Positions 9,179-17,573 of a stretch of DNA of 64,000 nucleotides are shown here, one piece after another. The position numbers and the translations under genes were made by a program. The stretch spans positions 682,001-746,000 of the forward strand of contig NZ_FOIS01000002.1 in NCBI RefSeq assembly GCF_900110455.1. The letters run 5' to 3'. Numbering within the stretch: the first letter of the stretch is position 1; every line of letters begins with the position of its first letter. Under the pieces are notes generated by a model, which was given only the letters and a program-made list of their open reading frames with translations, did no database searches and had not been told where the DNA came from. Origin of the DNA: Natrinema salifodinae. Lineage in GTDB: Archaea; Halobacteriota; Halobacteria; Halobacteriales; Natrialbaceae.

Positions 9179-10311
9179 TGGCGCTGCTCGAAGTCGAGGA
9201 CCTCGTCGTCCAGTTCTACACCGACGACGGCGTCGTCCGGGCCGTCGACGGGGTCAGCTACGAGATCCGGGCCGGCGAGGCGGTCGGCCTGGTCGGCGAG
9301 AGCGGGGCTGGCAAGAGCGTCGCCAGCCTGGCGCTGTTGGACCTGATCGAGCGACCGGGCGAGATCGTCGGCGGCGAAATCCGCTTCCGGGGGCGCGATA
9401 TCCTCGCGTGCTCGGCCGAGGACCTCCGCGAGCTCCGGGGCGACGAGATCGCGATGGTGTTCCAGGACGCCGCGGCGGCGCTCAACCCAGTCTACACCGT
9501 CGGCGAGCAGATCGCCGAAGCGATCCGCGCCCACGAGGTCGTCACCGACGACGAGGCCCGCGAGCGGGCGATCGACCTCATGGCCCGCGTCGACGTGCCG
9601 GATCCGGCCGCGCGGTACTCCGACTACCCCCACGAGTTCTCCGGCGGGATGCAACAGCGGGCCGTCATCGCGATGGCCCTGGCCTGCGACCCCGCCCTGC
9701 TCGTCTGCGACGAGCCGACAACCGGGCTCGACGTCACCGTCCAGGCCGGGATCCTCGAACTGCTCGACGACCTCGCGCGCGAATCCGACACCGCGATCCA
9801 ACTGGTCACCCACGACCTCGGCGTCGTCGCGGAGCTGTGCGATCGCGTCCTCGTGCAGTACGCCGGCGAGATCGTCGAGCGCGCGCCGGTCGACGAGCTG
9901 TACTACGACCCCAAACACCCCTACACCGTCGGGCTGCTGGCGTCGACTCCCCGACTCGGCGACGACCGCGACCGCCTGGCGACCGTCCCCGGGACGCCGC
10001 CTTCGCTCGTCGATCCGCCGACCGGCTGCCGGTTCCACCCGCGGTGTCCGTACGCCGAAGACGTCTGCGCCAGGCGGCACCCGCCGCTGGTCGAGGCAGA
10101 TGCGGGGGGCGAGCCGGAAGCGGGAGCGGGGACTCCGATTCCGGCCGACGGCGACCCCGAGACCCACGTCGCCGCCTGCCTCGAGTACACCGGCGACCTC
10201 AAGGAGGGCCTGGACTACGAGGTGCGGGTACGGGGCGGCCCCGCGACCGATCGGCGGGTCGACGACGACGGGACCGACGCCGACCACGACCAGGCGAGTG
10301 ATTTCGAATGA
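9178..10311 (+). CDS. dppD: Peptide ABC transporter ATP-binding protein, DppD type
   Basis: One of two ATPase subunits powering the plus-strand importer, 377 residues. Walker A GESGAGKS is at about residues 40-47, the ABC signature is FSGGMQQRAVIAMAL, Walker B is VCDEPTTGLD and the switch histidine is in VTHDLG. The C-terminal oligopeptide-transporter domain carries a four-cysteine pattern ([15 protein letters not shown] and a later AAC); in some Opp ATPases such cysteines hold an iron-sulfur cluster, but here that is only an inference. It overlaps its neighbours by one base upstream and four downstream. Confidence 0.95.
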   Translation: MALLEVEDLVVQFYTDDGVVRAVDGVSYEIRAGEAVGLVGESGAGKSVASLALLDLIERPGEIVGGEIRFRGRDILACSAEDLRELRGDEIAMVFQDAAAALNPVYTVGEQIAEAIRAHEVVTDDEARERAIDLMARVDVPDPAARYSDYPHEFSGGMQQRAVIAMALACDPALLVCDEPTTGLDVTVQAGILELLDDLARESDTAIQLVTHDLGVVAELCDRVLVQYAGEIVERAPVDELYYDPKHPYTVGLLASTPRLGDDRDRLATVPGTPPSLVDPPTGCRFHPRCPYAEDVCARRHPPLVEADAGGEPEAGAGTPIPADGDPETHVAACLEYTGDLKEGLDYEVRVRGGPATDRRVDDDGTDADHDQASDFE

Positions 10312-11684
10312 CGGGGACAGAGACTACGGCCGACGACAACGAGCCGCTGCTCCGAGCCGACGGCCTTGAGAAGCACTACACCACGGCCGACGGCCTCCTC
10401 GACCGCCTGCTCGGCCGCGGCGAGACGGTCCGGGCCGTCGACGGCGTCGACCTCGAGCTCCGGCCCGGCGAGACGCTCGGCCTGGTCGGCGAGAGCGGCT
10501 GCGGCAAGACCACGCTCGGGCGCGCGCTCGTTCGCCTGGTCGAGCCCACCGGCGGCTCGGTGACCTACCGCGGTACCGAGATCACCGACCGCTCGCGCTC
10601 GGAGCTGCGGGCGCTGCGGACCAAGCTGCAGTACGTCTTCCAGAACCCTGACGCCAGCCTGGACCCACAGCTGACGGTCGGCGAAATCGTCGGCGAAGCG
10701 CTCGCGGTCCACGACGTCGTTCCGGAAGCCCGTCGCGACGAACGCGTTCGAGAACTGCTGGAGACGGTCGGGCTGCGGGCCGCGCACGCGGACCGCTACC
10801 CGCACGCGTTCTCGGGCGGCCAGCGCCAGCGGATCGCCATCGCCCGCGCGCTCGCGGTCGAGCCCGAAGTCGTCGTCTGCGACGAACCCGTCGCCGCGCT
10901 CGACGTTTCGGTGCAGGCTCGGATCCTCAACCTCCTGTCGGATCTCCAGGACGAGTTCGACCTCTCCTATCTGTTCATCACTCACGACCTCTCGGTCGTC
11001 GAGCACGTCGCTGACCGCGTGGCCGTGATGTACCTCGGCGAACTCGTCGAGACCGGGACCGCCGCTGAGGTCTTCGACGCCCCCTCCCATCCCTACACCG
11101 AGGCGCTGCTGTCGGCGATTCCTGAACCCGATCCGCGCTGGGACGGCGACCGAATCGTCCTTGAGGGGACCGTTCCCTCGCCGACCGACCCGCCGTCGGG
11201 CTGTCGGTTCCACCCGCGCTGTCCGAAGGTCGTCCCGCCCGCCGACTACGACATCGAGACCGACGCCTTCCGCGGCGTGCTAGCGCTGCGGACCCGCCTG
11301 GCCGAAGCGGTTGCCGCCGGCGACGACGGACTCGAGGCGCTGCTGGCGCGGTCCGACGATCGCGAGACCGCGGCCGTCCCGACGGCGCTTCGGGAGACCT
11401 ACGACATTCCCGACCGACTCGGCGATCCGGACGCCGACGCCGTCCTCGGGGACGCGCTCGACGCGATCGCATCTGGCGACGGAGACGGCGCGCGGCAGCG
11501 CCTGGCCGCGGAATTCGAGACTCCTTGCGAGACGATCGACCCGGAGCTGGCACCGGGAACGGCCGCCCATCCGATCGCTTGCCATCGGTTCGACGAGCGA
11601 TTCGCGGGCGACGAATCGAGTGACGGACCGGATCACGGTGACGGCGACGGACGCAGTCTGCACTATCGGGAACGCCACCGATGA
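10308..11684 (+). CDS. dppF: Peptide ABC transporter ATP-binding protein, DppF type
   Basis: Second ATPase of the importer, 458 residues, so about 120 longer than most DppF proteins. Walker [10 protein letters not shown] is at residues 61-69; signature [15 protein letters not shown], Walker [13 protein letters not shown] and switch HD in FITHDLS are intact. The extra length is in the C-terminal domain, between the cysteine pair of [11 protein letters not shown] and a later HPIACHRFD, and is mostly acidic helix-like sequence ([30 protein letters not shown]). Similar insertions are common in haloarchaeal DppF-type ATPases. It overlaps the next gene by four bases. Confidence 0.94.
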   Translation: MTGTETTADDNEPLLRADGLEKHYTTADGLLDRLLGRGETVRAVDGVDLELRPGETLGLVGESGCGKTTLGRALVRLVEPTGGSVTYRGTEITDRSRSELRALRTKLQYVFQNPDASLDPQLTVGEIVGEALAVHDVVPEARRDERVRELLETVGLRAAHADRYPHAFSGGQRQRIAIARALAVEPEVVVCDEPVAALDVSVQARILNLLSDLQDEFDLSYLFITHDLSVVEHVADRVAVMYLGELVETGTAAEVFDAPSHPYTEALLSAIPEPDPRWDGDRIVLEGTVPSPTDPPSGCRFHPRCPKVVPPADYDIETDAFRGVLALRTRLAEAVAAGDDGLEALLARSDDRETAAVPTALRETYDIPDRLGDPDADAVLGDALDAIASGDGDGARQRLAAEFETPCETIDPELAPGTAAHPIACHRFDERFAGDESSDGPDHGDGDGRSLHYRERHR

Positions 11685-12238
11685 AACGAATTTACGACTC
11701 CGGTGCGGTCGAGCGGTCGGACGACGATCCGTTTGCACCCGGGACGCGCACGCGCGGGAACGATGTTGGTGATGGCGGCAGCGACGGCCGCGACCGGCGT
11801 GCGATCGACTGGGCGGCGTTCAGCCACGCGTTCACGCCGACGGCGCTGCGCTACCGGGCGATCGACGTCAGCGTCTCGACCGATAAGTCCCGGTACGAGC
11901 CCGGCGAACCGGTCGCGATCACCGTCGAGTTCCGTAACCGACTCCCGTTTCCGATTCGCATCCGCACCGACTCGCCGAACCGCTGGACCTGGGCCGTCGA
12001 CGGCCTCCGCCAGGCGTCGCGGGTCCCGAAAGCGGTTCCGGAGCGGCCCGCCGCGTTCGACTTCGGTCGGAGCGAGCGCAAGCGCTTCCGTCGGCGGTGG
12101 CCCCAGCGGATCCGCGTCACCGACGACGAATGGGTGCCCGTCGATCCCGGCCGCTATACGATCGAGGTCGGACTCGCTCGCGACGACGCGAGCGACCGGG
12201 GGCTCGTCGACAGTACCGAGATCGAGATCATCGACTGA
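11681..12238 (+). CDS. Small cytoplasmic protein with a predicted beta-sandwich (BsuPI-like) domain
   Basis: A 185-residue protein encoded by the last gene of the plus-strand peptide transporter operon, coupled to dppF by an ATGA overlap. It has no signal peptide or membrane helix. Residues ~60-185 resemble an immunoglobulin-like sandwich: DVSVSTDKSRYEPGEPVAIT, VEFRNRLPFPIRIRTDSPNR and a closing VDPGRYTIEVGLA. This pattern is seen in intracellular proteinase inhibitor BsuPI-like and related domains. The first ~50 residues are charged and probably disordered. Its link to peptide uptake is only positional. Confidence 0.75.
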   Translation: MKRIYDSGAVERSDDDPFAPGTRTRGNDVGDGGSDGRDRRAIDWAAFSHAFTPTALRYRAIDVSVSTDKSRYEPGEPVAITVEFRNRLPFPIRIRTDSPNRWTWAVDGLRQASRVPKAVPERPAAFDFGRSERKRFRRRWPQRIRVTDDEWVPVDPGRYTIEVGLARDDASDRGLVDSTEIEIID

Positions 12239-12249
12239 CTACCTCCAGA

Positions 12250-12291
12250 CTTTCGTTTATCCGTTCGAATTTTCTCTCTCCTTCCCTTTAT
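12250..12291 (+). terminator. Possible terminator after the peptide transporter operon
   Basis: Starting about a dozen bases after the stop codon at 12238, the plus strand becomes pyrimidine-rich with several short T runs (TTTCG, TTTTC, CCCTTTA). Archaeal RNA polymerase terminates at U-rich tracts without needing a hairpin. No strong stem was seen, so this is a weak call based on composition and position. Confidence 0.3.
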
Positions 12292-12503
12292 CGCGGTGTA
12301 GCGCTTCCCGCAGCAACAATAGATTTCGATGCGACTGATAGCGAGAAACAGAGTGCCGAATTCCGCGCCCGTCGACTGATAGAGGAAGATTCGAACTACG
12401 GTCGCGCCACGCTACTCTCGGTCAGCTTTGTTCACCGTATCCTCGAAGATTCAACACACATACAGGACAACAAGCGCCGTCTGATGTTGAATTCGTGAAA
12501 AGT

Positions 12504-12577
12504 AGCGGGAGGTAGATTTGAACTACCGATCTGCGGGTTATGAGCCCGCCGGAATCTCCTGGCTATCCCATCCCGCT
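12504..12577 (-). tRNA. Initiator tRNA-Met (CAU)
   Basis: On the minus strand a 74-base cloverleaf can be drawn: acceptor AGCGGGA paired with TCCCGCT, T arm with loop TTCAAAT, and anticodon stem-loop CGGG-CTCATAA-CCCG with anticodon CAU. The run of G:C pairs flanking the anticodon loop and the A1:U72 end pair are hallmarks of archaeal initiator rather than elongator tRNA. CCA is not encoded and no intron is present. It stands alone between an A+T-rich spacer and the GtrA-like gene. Confidence 0.95.
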
Positions 12578-12643
12578 ACTACCACGTAATCGAGTGCACT
12601 AGTTAAGGATTGTGATTCGGATGCCGTATGCGGATTTCTACCG

Positions 12644-13090
12644 CTACTCCTGATGGACCTGCCACGTGTAGAGACTCTCACAAGTGTAGTTGACGAAGAA
12701 GCCGACGGCGATTCCGACGATGTTCGCCAGGACGTAGTGGATGGCGAACTGTCGGACCAGCGCGGCCAGTACCGCAAGCGTAACGAGAAAGCCGGCGAAC
12801 CGAACGACGTTCGACCGCAGGAAGCGCCGTCCCAGGGCTCGTGAGCCGACCTCACCGTACTCCGCGAACGTCCACCGTTCGTTGATCGCGAAGATGACGG
12901 CGATCCCCAGTTCCCAGGAGAGAACTTTCGCGACGACCGGCCCGAGAACCGTCGCTTCGACCAGCACCACGAGAACGGCGTTGTCGACGCTCGCGCCGAC
13001 GGCCCCGACCCCGACGAACTGGCCGAACCTGGCGGTCGAGAGGAGCGCGCGAACTCGCGTCCGGACGGCATCTCCGAGGGAATCACTCAT
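12644..13090 (-). CDS. GtrA family membrane protein
   Basis: A 148-residue integral membrane protein with four hydrophobic segments. The start of the domain (RFGQFVGVGAVGASVDNAVL) and the motif INERWTFAEYGEV match the GtrA/DPMS family. Members are thought to help move polyprenyl-linked sugars across the membrane for cell-surface glycosylation. There is no glycosyltransferase next door, so the partner is not visible. The C-terminus NYTCESLYTWQV is typical of the last helix in the family. The gene stands alone. Confidence 0.85.
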   Translation of the reverse strand: MSDSLGDAVRTRVRALLSTARFGQFVGVGAVGASVDNAVLVVLVEATVLGPVVAKVLSWELGIAVIFAINERWTFAEYGEVGSRALGRRFLRSNVVRFAGFLVTLAVLAALVRQFAIHYVLANIVGIAVGFFVNYTCESLYTWQVHQE

Positions 13091-13215
13091 CGTCGTGGAT
13101 CACTCATCTTAACTGCAAGTCTGTCCACCACTGTCGACGCCGGTAATTTCCGTCTTGCGATTATCCACAGCAGTGGCGATGAACGCGAGCAAATAGATAC
13201 CGGACGTCCGTTCGA

Positions 13216-13253
13216 GGTCGACGACGCCCATAATGGTCGACGACGCCCATAAT
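13216..13253 (+). repeat. Perfect 19-bp tandem duplication
   Basis: The unit GGTCGACGACGCCCATAAT occurs twice head to tail with no mismatch, in a 276-base gene-free stretch between the GtrA-like gene and the HAH_0734-type gene. No further copies were noticed. It looks like a replication-slippage event. Confidence 0.9.
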
Positions 13254-13366
13254 GTCCGTTTCCGTGGTCGAGCGCACGAGCGCACGGGCGCGGGTCGGCG
13301 GCTCGCCGTCACGGGCCGGTACGTGCCACGTCGGTTCCGTCCGAATTACGCGACGGCCAGGCGCGC

Positions 13367-13633
13367 CTAGAGCGCGAGATCGCTCTTCGGTCGCACGACT
13401 TCGACGTCCTCGGCGTCGACGCGGTCGACGTCCAGGAAGTGCGGCGTGAAGTTGCGCTTCTCGTAGTCCTCGTACTCGTCCTCGGAGCCGACGGTACACC
13501 AGAGTTGGACGCGGTCGGGTCCGTGGTACTCGCCGTTGCGGTTGATCCCGAAACAGACCACCTCCTCCCCCTCGTAGCGGATGATGGCCCCGTTTCGAAC
13601 GCCGGGATCGCCGTGGATGATGAGCTGCTTCAT
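13367..13633 (-). CDS. HAH_0734 family conserved haloarchaeal protein
   Basis: An 88-residue soluble protein starting MKQLIIHGDPGVRNGAII, with conserved VQLWCTVGSEDEYEDYEKR and NFTPHFLDVDRVDA segments. I recognise it as the small conserved haloarchaeal family named after HAH_0734; its function is not established. The start at 13633 is chosen because the conserved MKQLIIHGDPG opening begins there, and a longer reading adds only basic low-quality sequence. It is transcribed away from the ribosomal block that follows. Confidence 0.85.
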   Translation of the reverse strand: MKQLIIHGDPGVRNGAIIRYEGEEVVCFGINRNGEYHGPDRVQLWCTVGSEDEYEDYEKRNFTPHFLDVDRVDAEDVEVVRPKSDLAL

Positions 13634-13794
13634 GCCCGAGTCTTCAGAGGAAAGACGATTAAACGCTTCGGAGCGGTCGCCGGCGACCCCGGCCGCAGTC
13701 GGCGGCTGGCGGTGAGGAAGACACGGACACGGAGCGACCCATGTGGGAAGCAAGCAATCGACAGCCGGTCACGGCCGCCGGCGAACCAAACGGG

Positions 13795-13801
13795 TTTTAA
13801 A
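13795..13801 (+). promoter_or_regulatory. TATA box for the L44e/S27e/aIF2-alpha operon
   Basis: TTTTAAA lies about 38 bases before the L44e start codon, which predicts a transcript with a leader of roughly a dozen bases. The region is otherwise G+C-rich, so the element stands out. Confidence 0.5.
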
Positions 13802-13836
13802 CAGCGCTGCCGTAGCCCACGGCAAGTGAGATAACC

Positions 13837-14118
13837 ATGCAGATGCCACGCCGATTCAATACGTACTGTCCGCACTGCAACGAACACCACGAACACGAAG
13901 TCGAGAAGTCCCGAACGGGCCGTTCCAGCGGGATGAAGTGGGACGCTCGCCGCACCCGACGGAACACCGCGAGCATCGGTAACTCCGGTCGCTTCTCGAA
14001 GGTTCCCGGTGGCGAAAAGCCCACCAAGAAGACCGACCTCAAGTACCGCTGCAGCGAGTGCGGCAAGGCCCACCTCCGCGAGGGATGGCGCGCCGGCCGA
14101 CTCGAGTTCCAGGAGTGA
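13837..14118 (+). CDS. rpl44e: 50S ribosomal protein L44e
   Basis: Large-subunit ribosomal protein of the archaeal/eukaryotic type, 93 residues. It carries two zinc-binding CxxC pairs ([12 protein letters not shown] near the start, CSECGKAH near the end) separated by the basic central region ([20 protein letters not shown]) that contacts 23S rRNA. Length and motifs match the family. It begins the translation operon; S27e follows after a 5-base gap. Confidence 0.97.
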   Translation: MQMPRRFNTYCPHCNEHHEHEVEKSRTGRSSGMKWDARRTRRNTASIGNSGRFSKVPGGEKPTKKTDLKYRCSECGKAHLREGWRAGRLEFQE

Positions 14119-14123
14119 TTACT

Positions 14124-14297
14124 ATGGCAGGAAACTTCTACACCGTTCGATGCAGTGACTGCGAGAACGAACAGCCCGTCTTCGGCAAGGCCGCCACGGA
14201 AGTCGCCTGTGCCGTCTGCGGCACGACGCTCGCGCACCCGACCGGCGGCAAAGCCGAGATCGAACACGAGATCGTCGAGACCGTCGAGTCACGATGA
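14124..14297 (+). CDS. rps27e: 30S ribosomal protein S27e
   Basis: Small-subunit ribosomal protein, 57 residues, starting [17 protein letters not shown]. The zinc ribbon is formed by CSDC and CAVC, and the fold continues into [14 protein letters not shown], all characteristic of archaeal S27e. Its stop codon overlaps the start of the aIF2-alpha gene (ATGA), indicating coupled translation. This order (L44e, S27e, aIF2-alpha, Nop10) is conserved in haloarchaea. Confidence 0.96.
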   Translation: MAGNFYTVRCSDCENEQPVFGKAATEVACAVCGTTLAHPTGGKAEIEHEIVETVESR

Positions 14298-15091
14298 AGT
14301 ACAGCGGCTGGCCCGACCCCGGCGAACTCGTCGTCGGGAAGATCGACGAGATCGAGGACTTCGGTGTCTTCGTCGATCTCGAGGAGTACGAGGACAAGCG
14401 CGGACTGATCCACATCTCGGAAGTCGCGAGCGGGTGGATCAAGAACGTCCGCGACCACGTCCGCGAGGGCCAGATCGTCGTCTGTAAGGTCCTAGACGTC
14501 GACGAGGAGTCCCAGCAGATCGACCTCTCGCTGAAAGACGTCAACGACCACCAGCGCTCGGAGAAGATCCAGCAGTGGAAAAACGAGCAGAAGGCCGACA
14601 ACTGGATGGGCCTGGCCTTCGAGGAGATCGACGACGAGGCCTACACCGCGATCGCCAACGAACTGATCGGAGCCCACGGCAGCCTCTACGACGGCTTCAA
14701 GCAGGCCGCGATCCACGGCGAGGAGTCCCTCGAAGACACCGACCTCGACGACGGCGAAATCGACGCGCTCGTCGAAACCGCTCGCGAGAATGTCTCGGTA
14801 CCGTACGTCAACGTCACCGGCTACGTCGACCTCGAGAACCCCTCGCCGAGCGGCGTCGACGGGATCCGCGAGGCACTCGAAGCGGCCGAGGGCAACGGCG
14901 AAGTACCCGAAGAAGTCGACCTCGAGGTCAGCTACGTCGGCGCTCCCGAGTACCGCATCGAGGTCCAGGCGCCCAACTACAAGACCGCGGAGGCCGAACT
15001 CGAGGAGAGCGCCCAGCGAGCGATCGCCGCCATCGAGGGACACGACGGCTCCGGTGAGTACCACCGCGACCGCCGCACCGACGACGAGTAA
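14294..15091 (+). CDS. eif2a: Translation initiation factor aIF2 subunit alpha
   Basis: Alpha subunit of the archaeal initiation factor 2 heterotrimer that delivers initiator tRNA-Met to the small ribosomal subunit; 265 residues. An N-terminal S1-type OB fold ([20 protein letters not shown], then [20 protein letters not shown]) is followed by a helical middle domain and a C-terminal alpha-beta domain ([20 protein letters not shown]) that binds the gamma subunit. The sequence and length are typical. The initiator tRNA gene lies 1.7 kb away. Confidence 0.97.
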   Translation: MKYSGWPDPGELVVGKIDEIEDFGVFVDLEEYEDKRGLIHISEVASGWIKNVRDHVREGQIVVCKVLDVDEESQQIDLSLKDVNDHQRSEKIQQWKNEQKADNWMGLAFEEIDDEAYTAIANELIGAHGSLYDGFKQAAIHGEESLEDTDLDDGEIDALVETARENVSVPYVNVTGYVDLENPSPSGVDGIREALEAAEGNGEVPEEVDLEVSYVGAPEYRIEVQAPNYKTAEAELEESAQRAIAAIEGHDGSGEYHRDRRTDDE

Positions 15092-15111
15092 CGGACGCCG
15101 ACGATGACACG

Positions 15112-15291
15112 ATGAAGTCGGATATTCGAGTCTGTTCGGCGTGGCGCGAGGTCCACGACCGTCCGGTGTATTCCCTTACTGAGACCTGCCCCGAGTGCGG
15201 CGCCGACGCGGAAAACAGCGCGCCCGCACCGTTCGATCCGGCGGATCCTCACGGGGAGTACCGACGCGCTCTTAAACGTCGCCGCCGCTGA
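15112..15291 (+). CDS. nop10: H/ACA ribonucleoprotein protein Nop10
   Basis: A 59-residue component of the box H/ACA pseudouridylation complex with Cbf5, Gar1 and L7Ae. It opens MKSDIRVCSAWREVHDRPVY, carries TCPECGADAENSAPAPFDP with the zinc-binding CPEC pair, and ends GEYRRALKRRRR, which is the archaeal Nop10 pattern. It starts 20 bases after the aIF2-alpha stop and ends 6 bases before the next gene, so it is part of the same operon. Confidence 0.95.
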   Translation: MKSDIRVCSAWREVHDRPVYSLTETCPECGADAENSAPAPFDPADPHGEYRRALKRRRR

Positions 15292-15297
15292 TACGGT

Positions 15298-16065
15298 ATG
15301 GACGAACTCGAGATCGACGCAGTCGCCGAGGTCGAACTGGACGACCCCGTCCTCGTCGAGGGGTTGCCAGGAGTTGGACACGTCGGCAACCTCGCCGTCG
15401 AGCACCTGCTCGAGGAACTCGAGGGCGAAAGTACGCTCGTGCGCCGGATTTACTCCCGGGAGTTCCCGCCGCAGGTCAGCGTCGAGGACGGCGTCTCGGA
15501 ACTGACCTGCGCCGAGATTCACGCCGTCGACACGGCCGAGGGTCGCGACCTCCTCTTACTGACCGGCGACCACCAGGCCCAGAGCAACGCCGGTCACTAC
15601 GTGCTGACCGATGCCTTCCTCGACATCGCCGAGGAATTCGGCGCGAGCGAGGTGTACGCGCTCGGCGGCGTTCCGACGGGCGAACTCATCGAGGAGTACG
15701 CCGTCGTCGGCGCCGTCAACGACGACTCCCTGCTCGACGAACTCGAGGATGCGGGCGTCGAGTTCCGTGAGGACGAACCCGCCGGCGGCATCGTTGGCGT
15801 CTCCGGGCTCCTGCTGGGCCTCGGCGAACGGCGGGGCATCGAGGCCTCGTGTCTAATGGGCGAGACCAGCGGCTACCTCGTCGACCCGAAGAGCGCCCGC
15901 GCGGTGCTCGAGGTCCTCGAAGAGGTGCTCGAGTTCGAACTCGACTACGAATCCTTAGACGAGCGGGCCGACGAGATGGAAGAAGTCATCGGGAAGATCC
16001 AGGAGATGGAACAGCAACAGCAGATGGACGTTCCGACCGACGACGACCTGCGCTATATCGGCTGA
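15298..16065 (+). CDS. PAC2-family protein, proteasome assembly chaperone-like
   Basis: A 255-residue cytoplasmic protein with the PAC2 domain: LVEGLPGVGHVGNLAVEHLL at the start, GREFPPQVSVEDGV-like central part (YSREFPPQVSVEDG) and the loop YALGGVPTGELIEEY. The C-terminal ~40 residues are a charged helix with a glutamine run (MEQQQQMDV). Family members in archaea are annotated as proteasome assembly chaperones by analogy with eukaryotic PAC2; direct evidence in haloarchaea is limited. It is the last gene of the translation block. Confidence 0.88.
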   Translation: MDELEIDAVAEVELDDPVLVEGLPGVGHVGNLAVEHLLEELEGESTLVRRIYSREFPPQVSVEDGVSELTCAEIHAVDTAEGRDLLLLTGDHQAQSNAGHYVLTDAFLDIAEEFGASEVYALGGVPTGELIEEYAVVGAVNDDSLLDELEDAGVEFREDEPAGGIVGVSGLLLGLGERRGIEASCLMGETSGYLVDPKSARAVLEVLEEVLEFELDYESLDERADEMEEVIGKIQEMEQQQQMDVPTDDDLRYIG

Positions 16066-16134
16066 TCGAGCCGTTCTCGTTCTCGCCCGCGTTCTCGTTT
16101 CGGCCCGATATCCAATATCGGTCGCTTCCCCGAT

Positions 16135-16503
16135 TCACCACGAGTGTCGCAGCTTCGACTCGGGTTCCGGTGGCCACTCGTCTAACTCTTCGGCCGCCTC
16201 GAAGAGCACGTCGACGTCGTCGCTCTCGGCCAGCGTGACTTCGTTGTCGGCCCAGTCGACTTCGATGACGTCCTGCTGGAGTAACTGCGGAAAGTGAATA
16301 TGGACCAGGCGGACTCGGGCGCGTTCGACCTCCGCGGCGGTGACGGTGTCGGAGCTCGCGGCGGTCCGGTGGCGCCGGAGAGCAACCCTGCGCGAGAGCT
16401 CACCGACCGTGCTCTCGCCGTCTCGCTCGAGGAGCTCGTGGAGTACGTACTGTCGGTCGGCGCTGGCGAGTACCCTGAACGCATCGGTCGATTTCAGCGT
16501 CAC
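16135..16503 (-). CDS. Haloarchaeal winged-helix-like protein (DUF7344 type)
   Basis: A 122-residue acidic protein whose N-terminal half looks like the DUF7344 winged-helix domain of haloarchaea: AFRVLASADRQYVLHELLER, TVGELSRRVALRRH and VRLVHIHFPQLLQQDVIEVD. Proteins of this type are presumed DNA-binding regulators. The start codon is GTG; there is no internal methionine to offer another choice. It is convergent with the PAC2 gene and stands alone. Target genes are unknown. Confidence 0.75.
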   Translation of the reverse strand: MTLKSTDAFRVLASADRQYVLHELLERDGESTVGELSRRVALRRHRTAASSDTVTAAEVERARVRLVHIHFPQLLQQDVIEVDWADNEVTLAESDDVDVLFEAAEELDEWPPEPESKLRHSW

Positions 16504-16610
16504 ACTACCCTCTAGTTTAGGAGAGACGCGTCACCGGGAAAGGACCACCGCCTAAAATCGTTGGAATCGTTGGAACAGAGGTTCGGTACCGTTTCCGGTT
16601 CGGCTCCGCC

Positions 16611-17390
16611 TCAGCCCTCAAGCACTTCGTAGGAGACGTCGCCGTCCCGAAGCGCGTCGGTGACGCGACCGACGCCGTCGGTCGTCGCGACGACGGTCAC
16701 GTCGAGTCCATGATTCGCGGCGTCGGCCGCGACGTCGCCGACGGCGAACGTGACCGACGGCTCGGTGCCCGCCCCCCGGCAGGCGACGACGGCCTCCACG
16801 CCGGTGGCGACGACCAGATCGGCGTCGGCGCAGGCGTCGGTGACGGTCTCGTCGTCGATTGTCCGGCTGCCGCCGGTTCGGATCGACGGGACCTGCAGGA
16901 CGGTGACGGTGCCGGGATCGAGGTCCATGACGCCCTCGAAGCTGGTGACGCCGACGTCGGTGCCGGCGTCGGCGTCGCTCGTCGCGATGCCGGTCGCGGG
17001 GCCCTCGCTGCCTGGCGTCGCGTGGAGCAGGCCGTCCTCGACCGATAGGGAGACGGTCTCGCCCTCCTCGATGTCTTCAGTGGCGATGTAGGCGTCCTCG
17101 CTCATCGCGCCTAAGATGTCTCCGGTGACGTGGTCGGCGAACCGCCGGACGTCGTCGGCCGCCCGGAAAAGCCAGTCGACGCCCTCGCGGGTGACGCGGT
17201 ACCGCGACCGCCCCTCCTTCTCGACGAGGCCTTCGTCGACGAGCTCGCGGATGTACTCGCTGACGGCCTGGCTCGTCACGCCGACTTCCTCGGCGATCTC
17301 ACCCTGACTGACCGCGGGCTGGCGCTCGGCGATCTGGACGAGGATCCGAAACCGCGTCGCGGCCCGCTTGTTGTCGAGGACGTCGACCAT
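16611..17390 (-). CDS. MarR-like winged-helix regulator with C-terminal domain of unknown function
   Basis: A 259-residue protein. Residues 1-75 form a winged helix-turn-helix (RFRILVQIAERQPAVSQGEI, VGVTSQAVSEYIRELVDEGL, EGRSRYRVTREGVDWL). The rest is a beta-rich domain (TVSLSVEDGLLHATPG, VTVLQVPSIRTGGSRTIDDE, ADLVVATGVEAVVACRGAGT) found with this HTH in haloarchaeal proteins annotated as MarR-family or DUF7839 proteins. The start at 17390 opens MVDVLDNKRAATRFR and fits the HTH; longer readings add basic low-complexity sequence. It is divergent from archaeosortase A, sharing a 183-base intergenic region, so it could regulate that gene. Confidence 0.82.
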   Translation of the reverse strand: MVDVLDNKRAATRFRILVQIAERQPAVSQGEIAEEVGVTSQAVSEYIRELVDEGLVEKEGRSRYRVTREGVDWLFRAADDVRRFADHVTGDILGAMSEDAYIATEDIEEGETVSLSVEDGLLHATPGSEGPATGIATSDADAGTDVGVTSFEGVMDLDPGTVTVLQVPSIRTGGSRTIDDETVTDACADADLVVATGVEAVVACRGAGTEPSVTFAVGDVAADAANHGLDVTVVATTDGVGRVTDALRDGDVSYEVLEG

Positions 17391-17573
17391 ACAGCTAGCC
17401 TTTTCGTGAGGGGTGCAAAAAGGTACGCGGTCGCGCGGTCCGCGAGCGACGCTGACGGCGGTCGGCCGGATCGGGCGCTCGACGTGGGTCGCCGCGTCGG
17501 TTCCAGTCCCCGATCGCCGCAGCGACCGAGGCGTCAAGTTGATAGCCAGAGAGTCCTTCGGGTTAGCCTGAGT

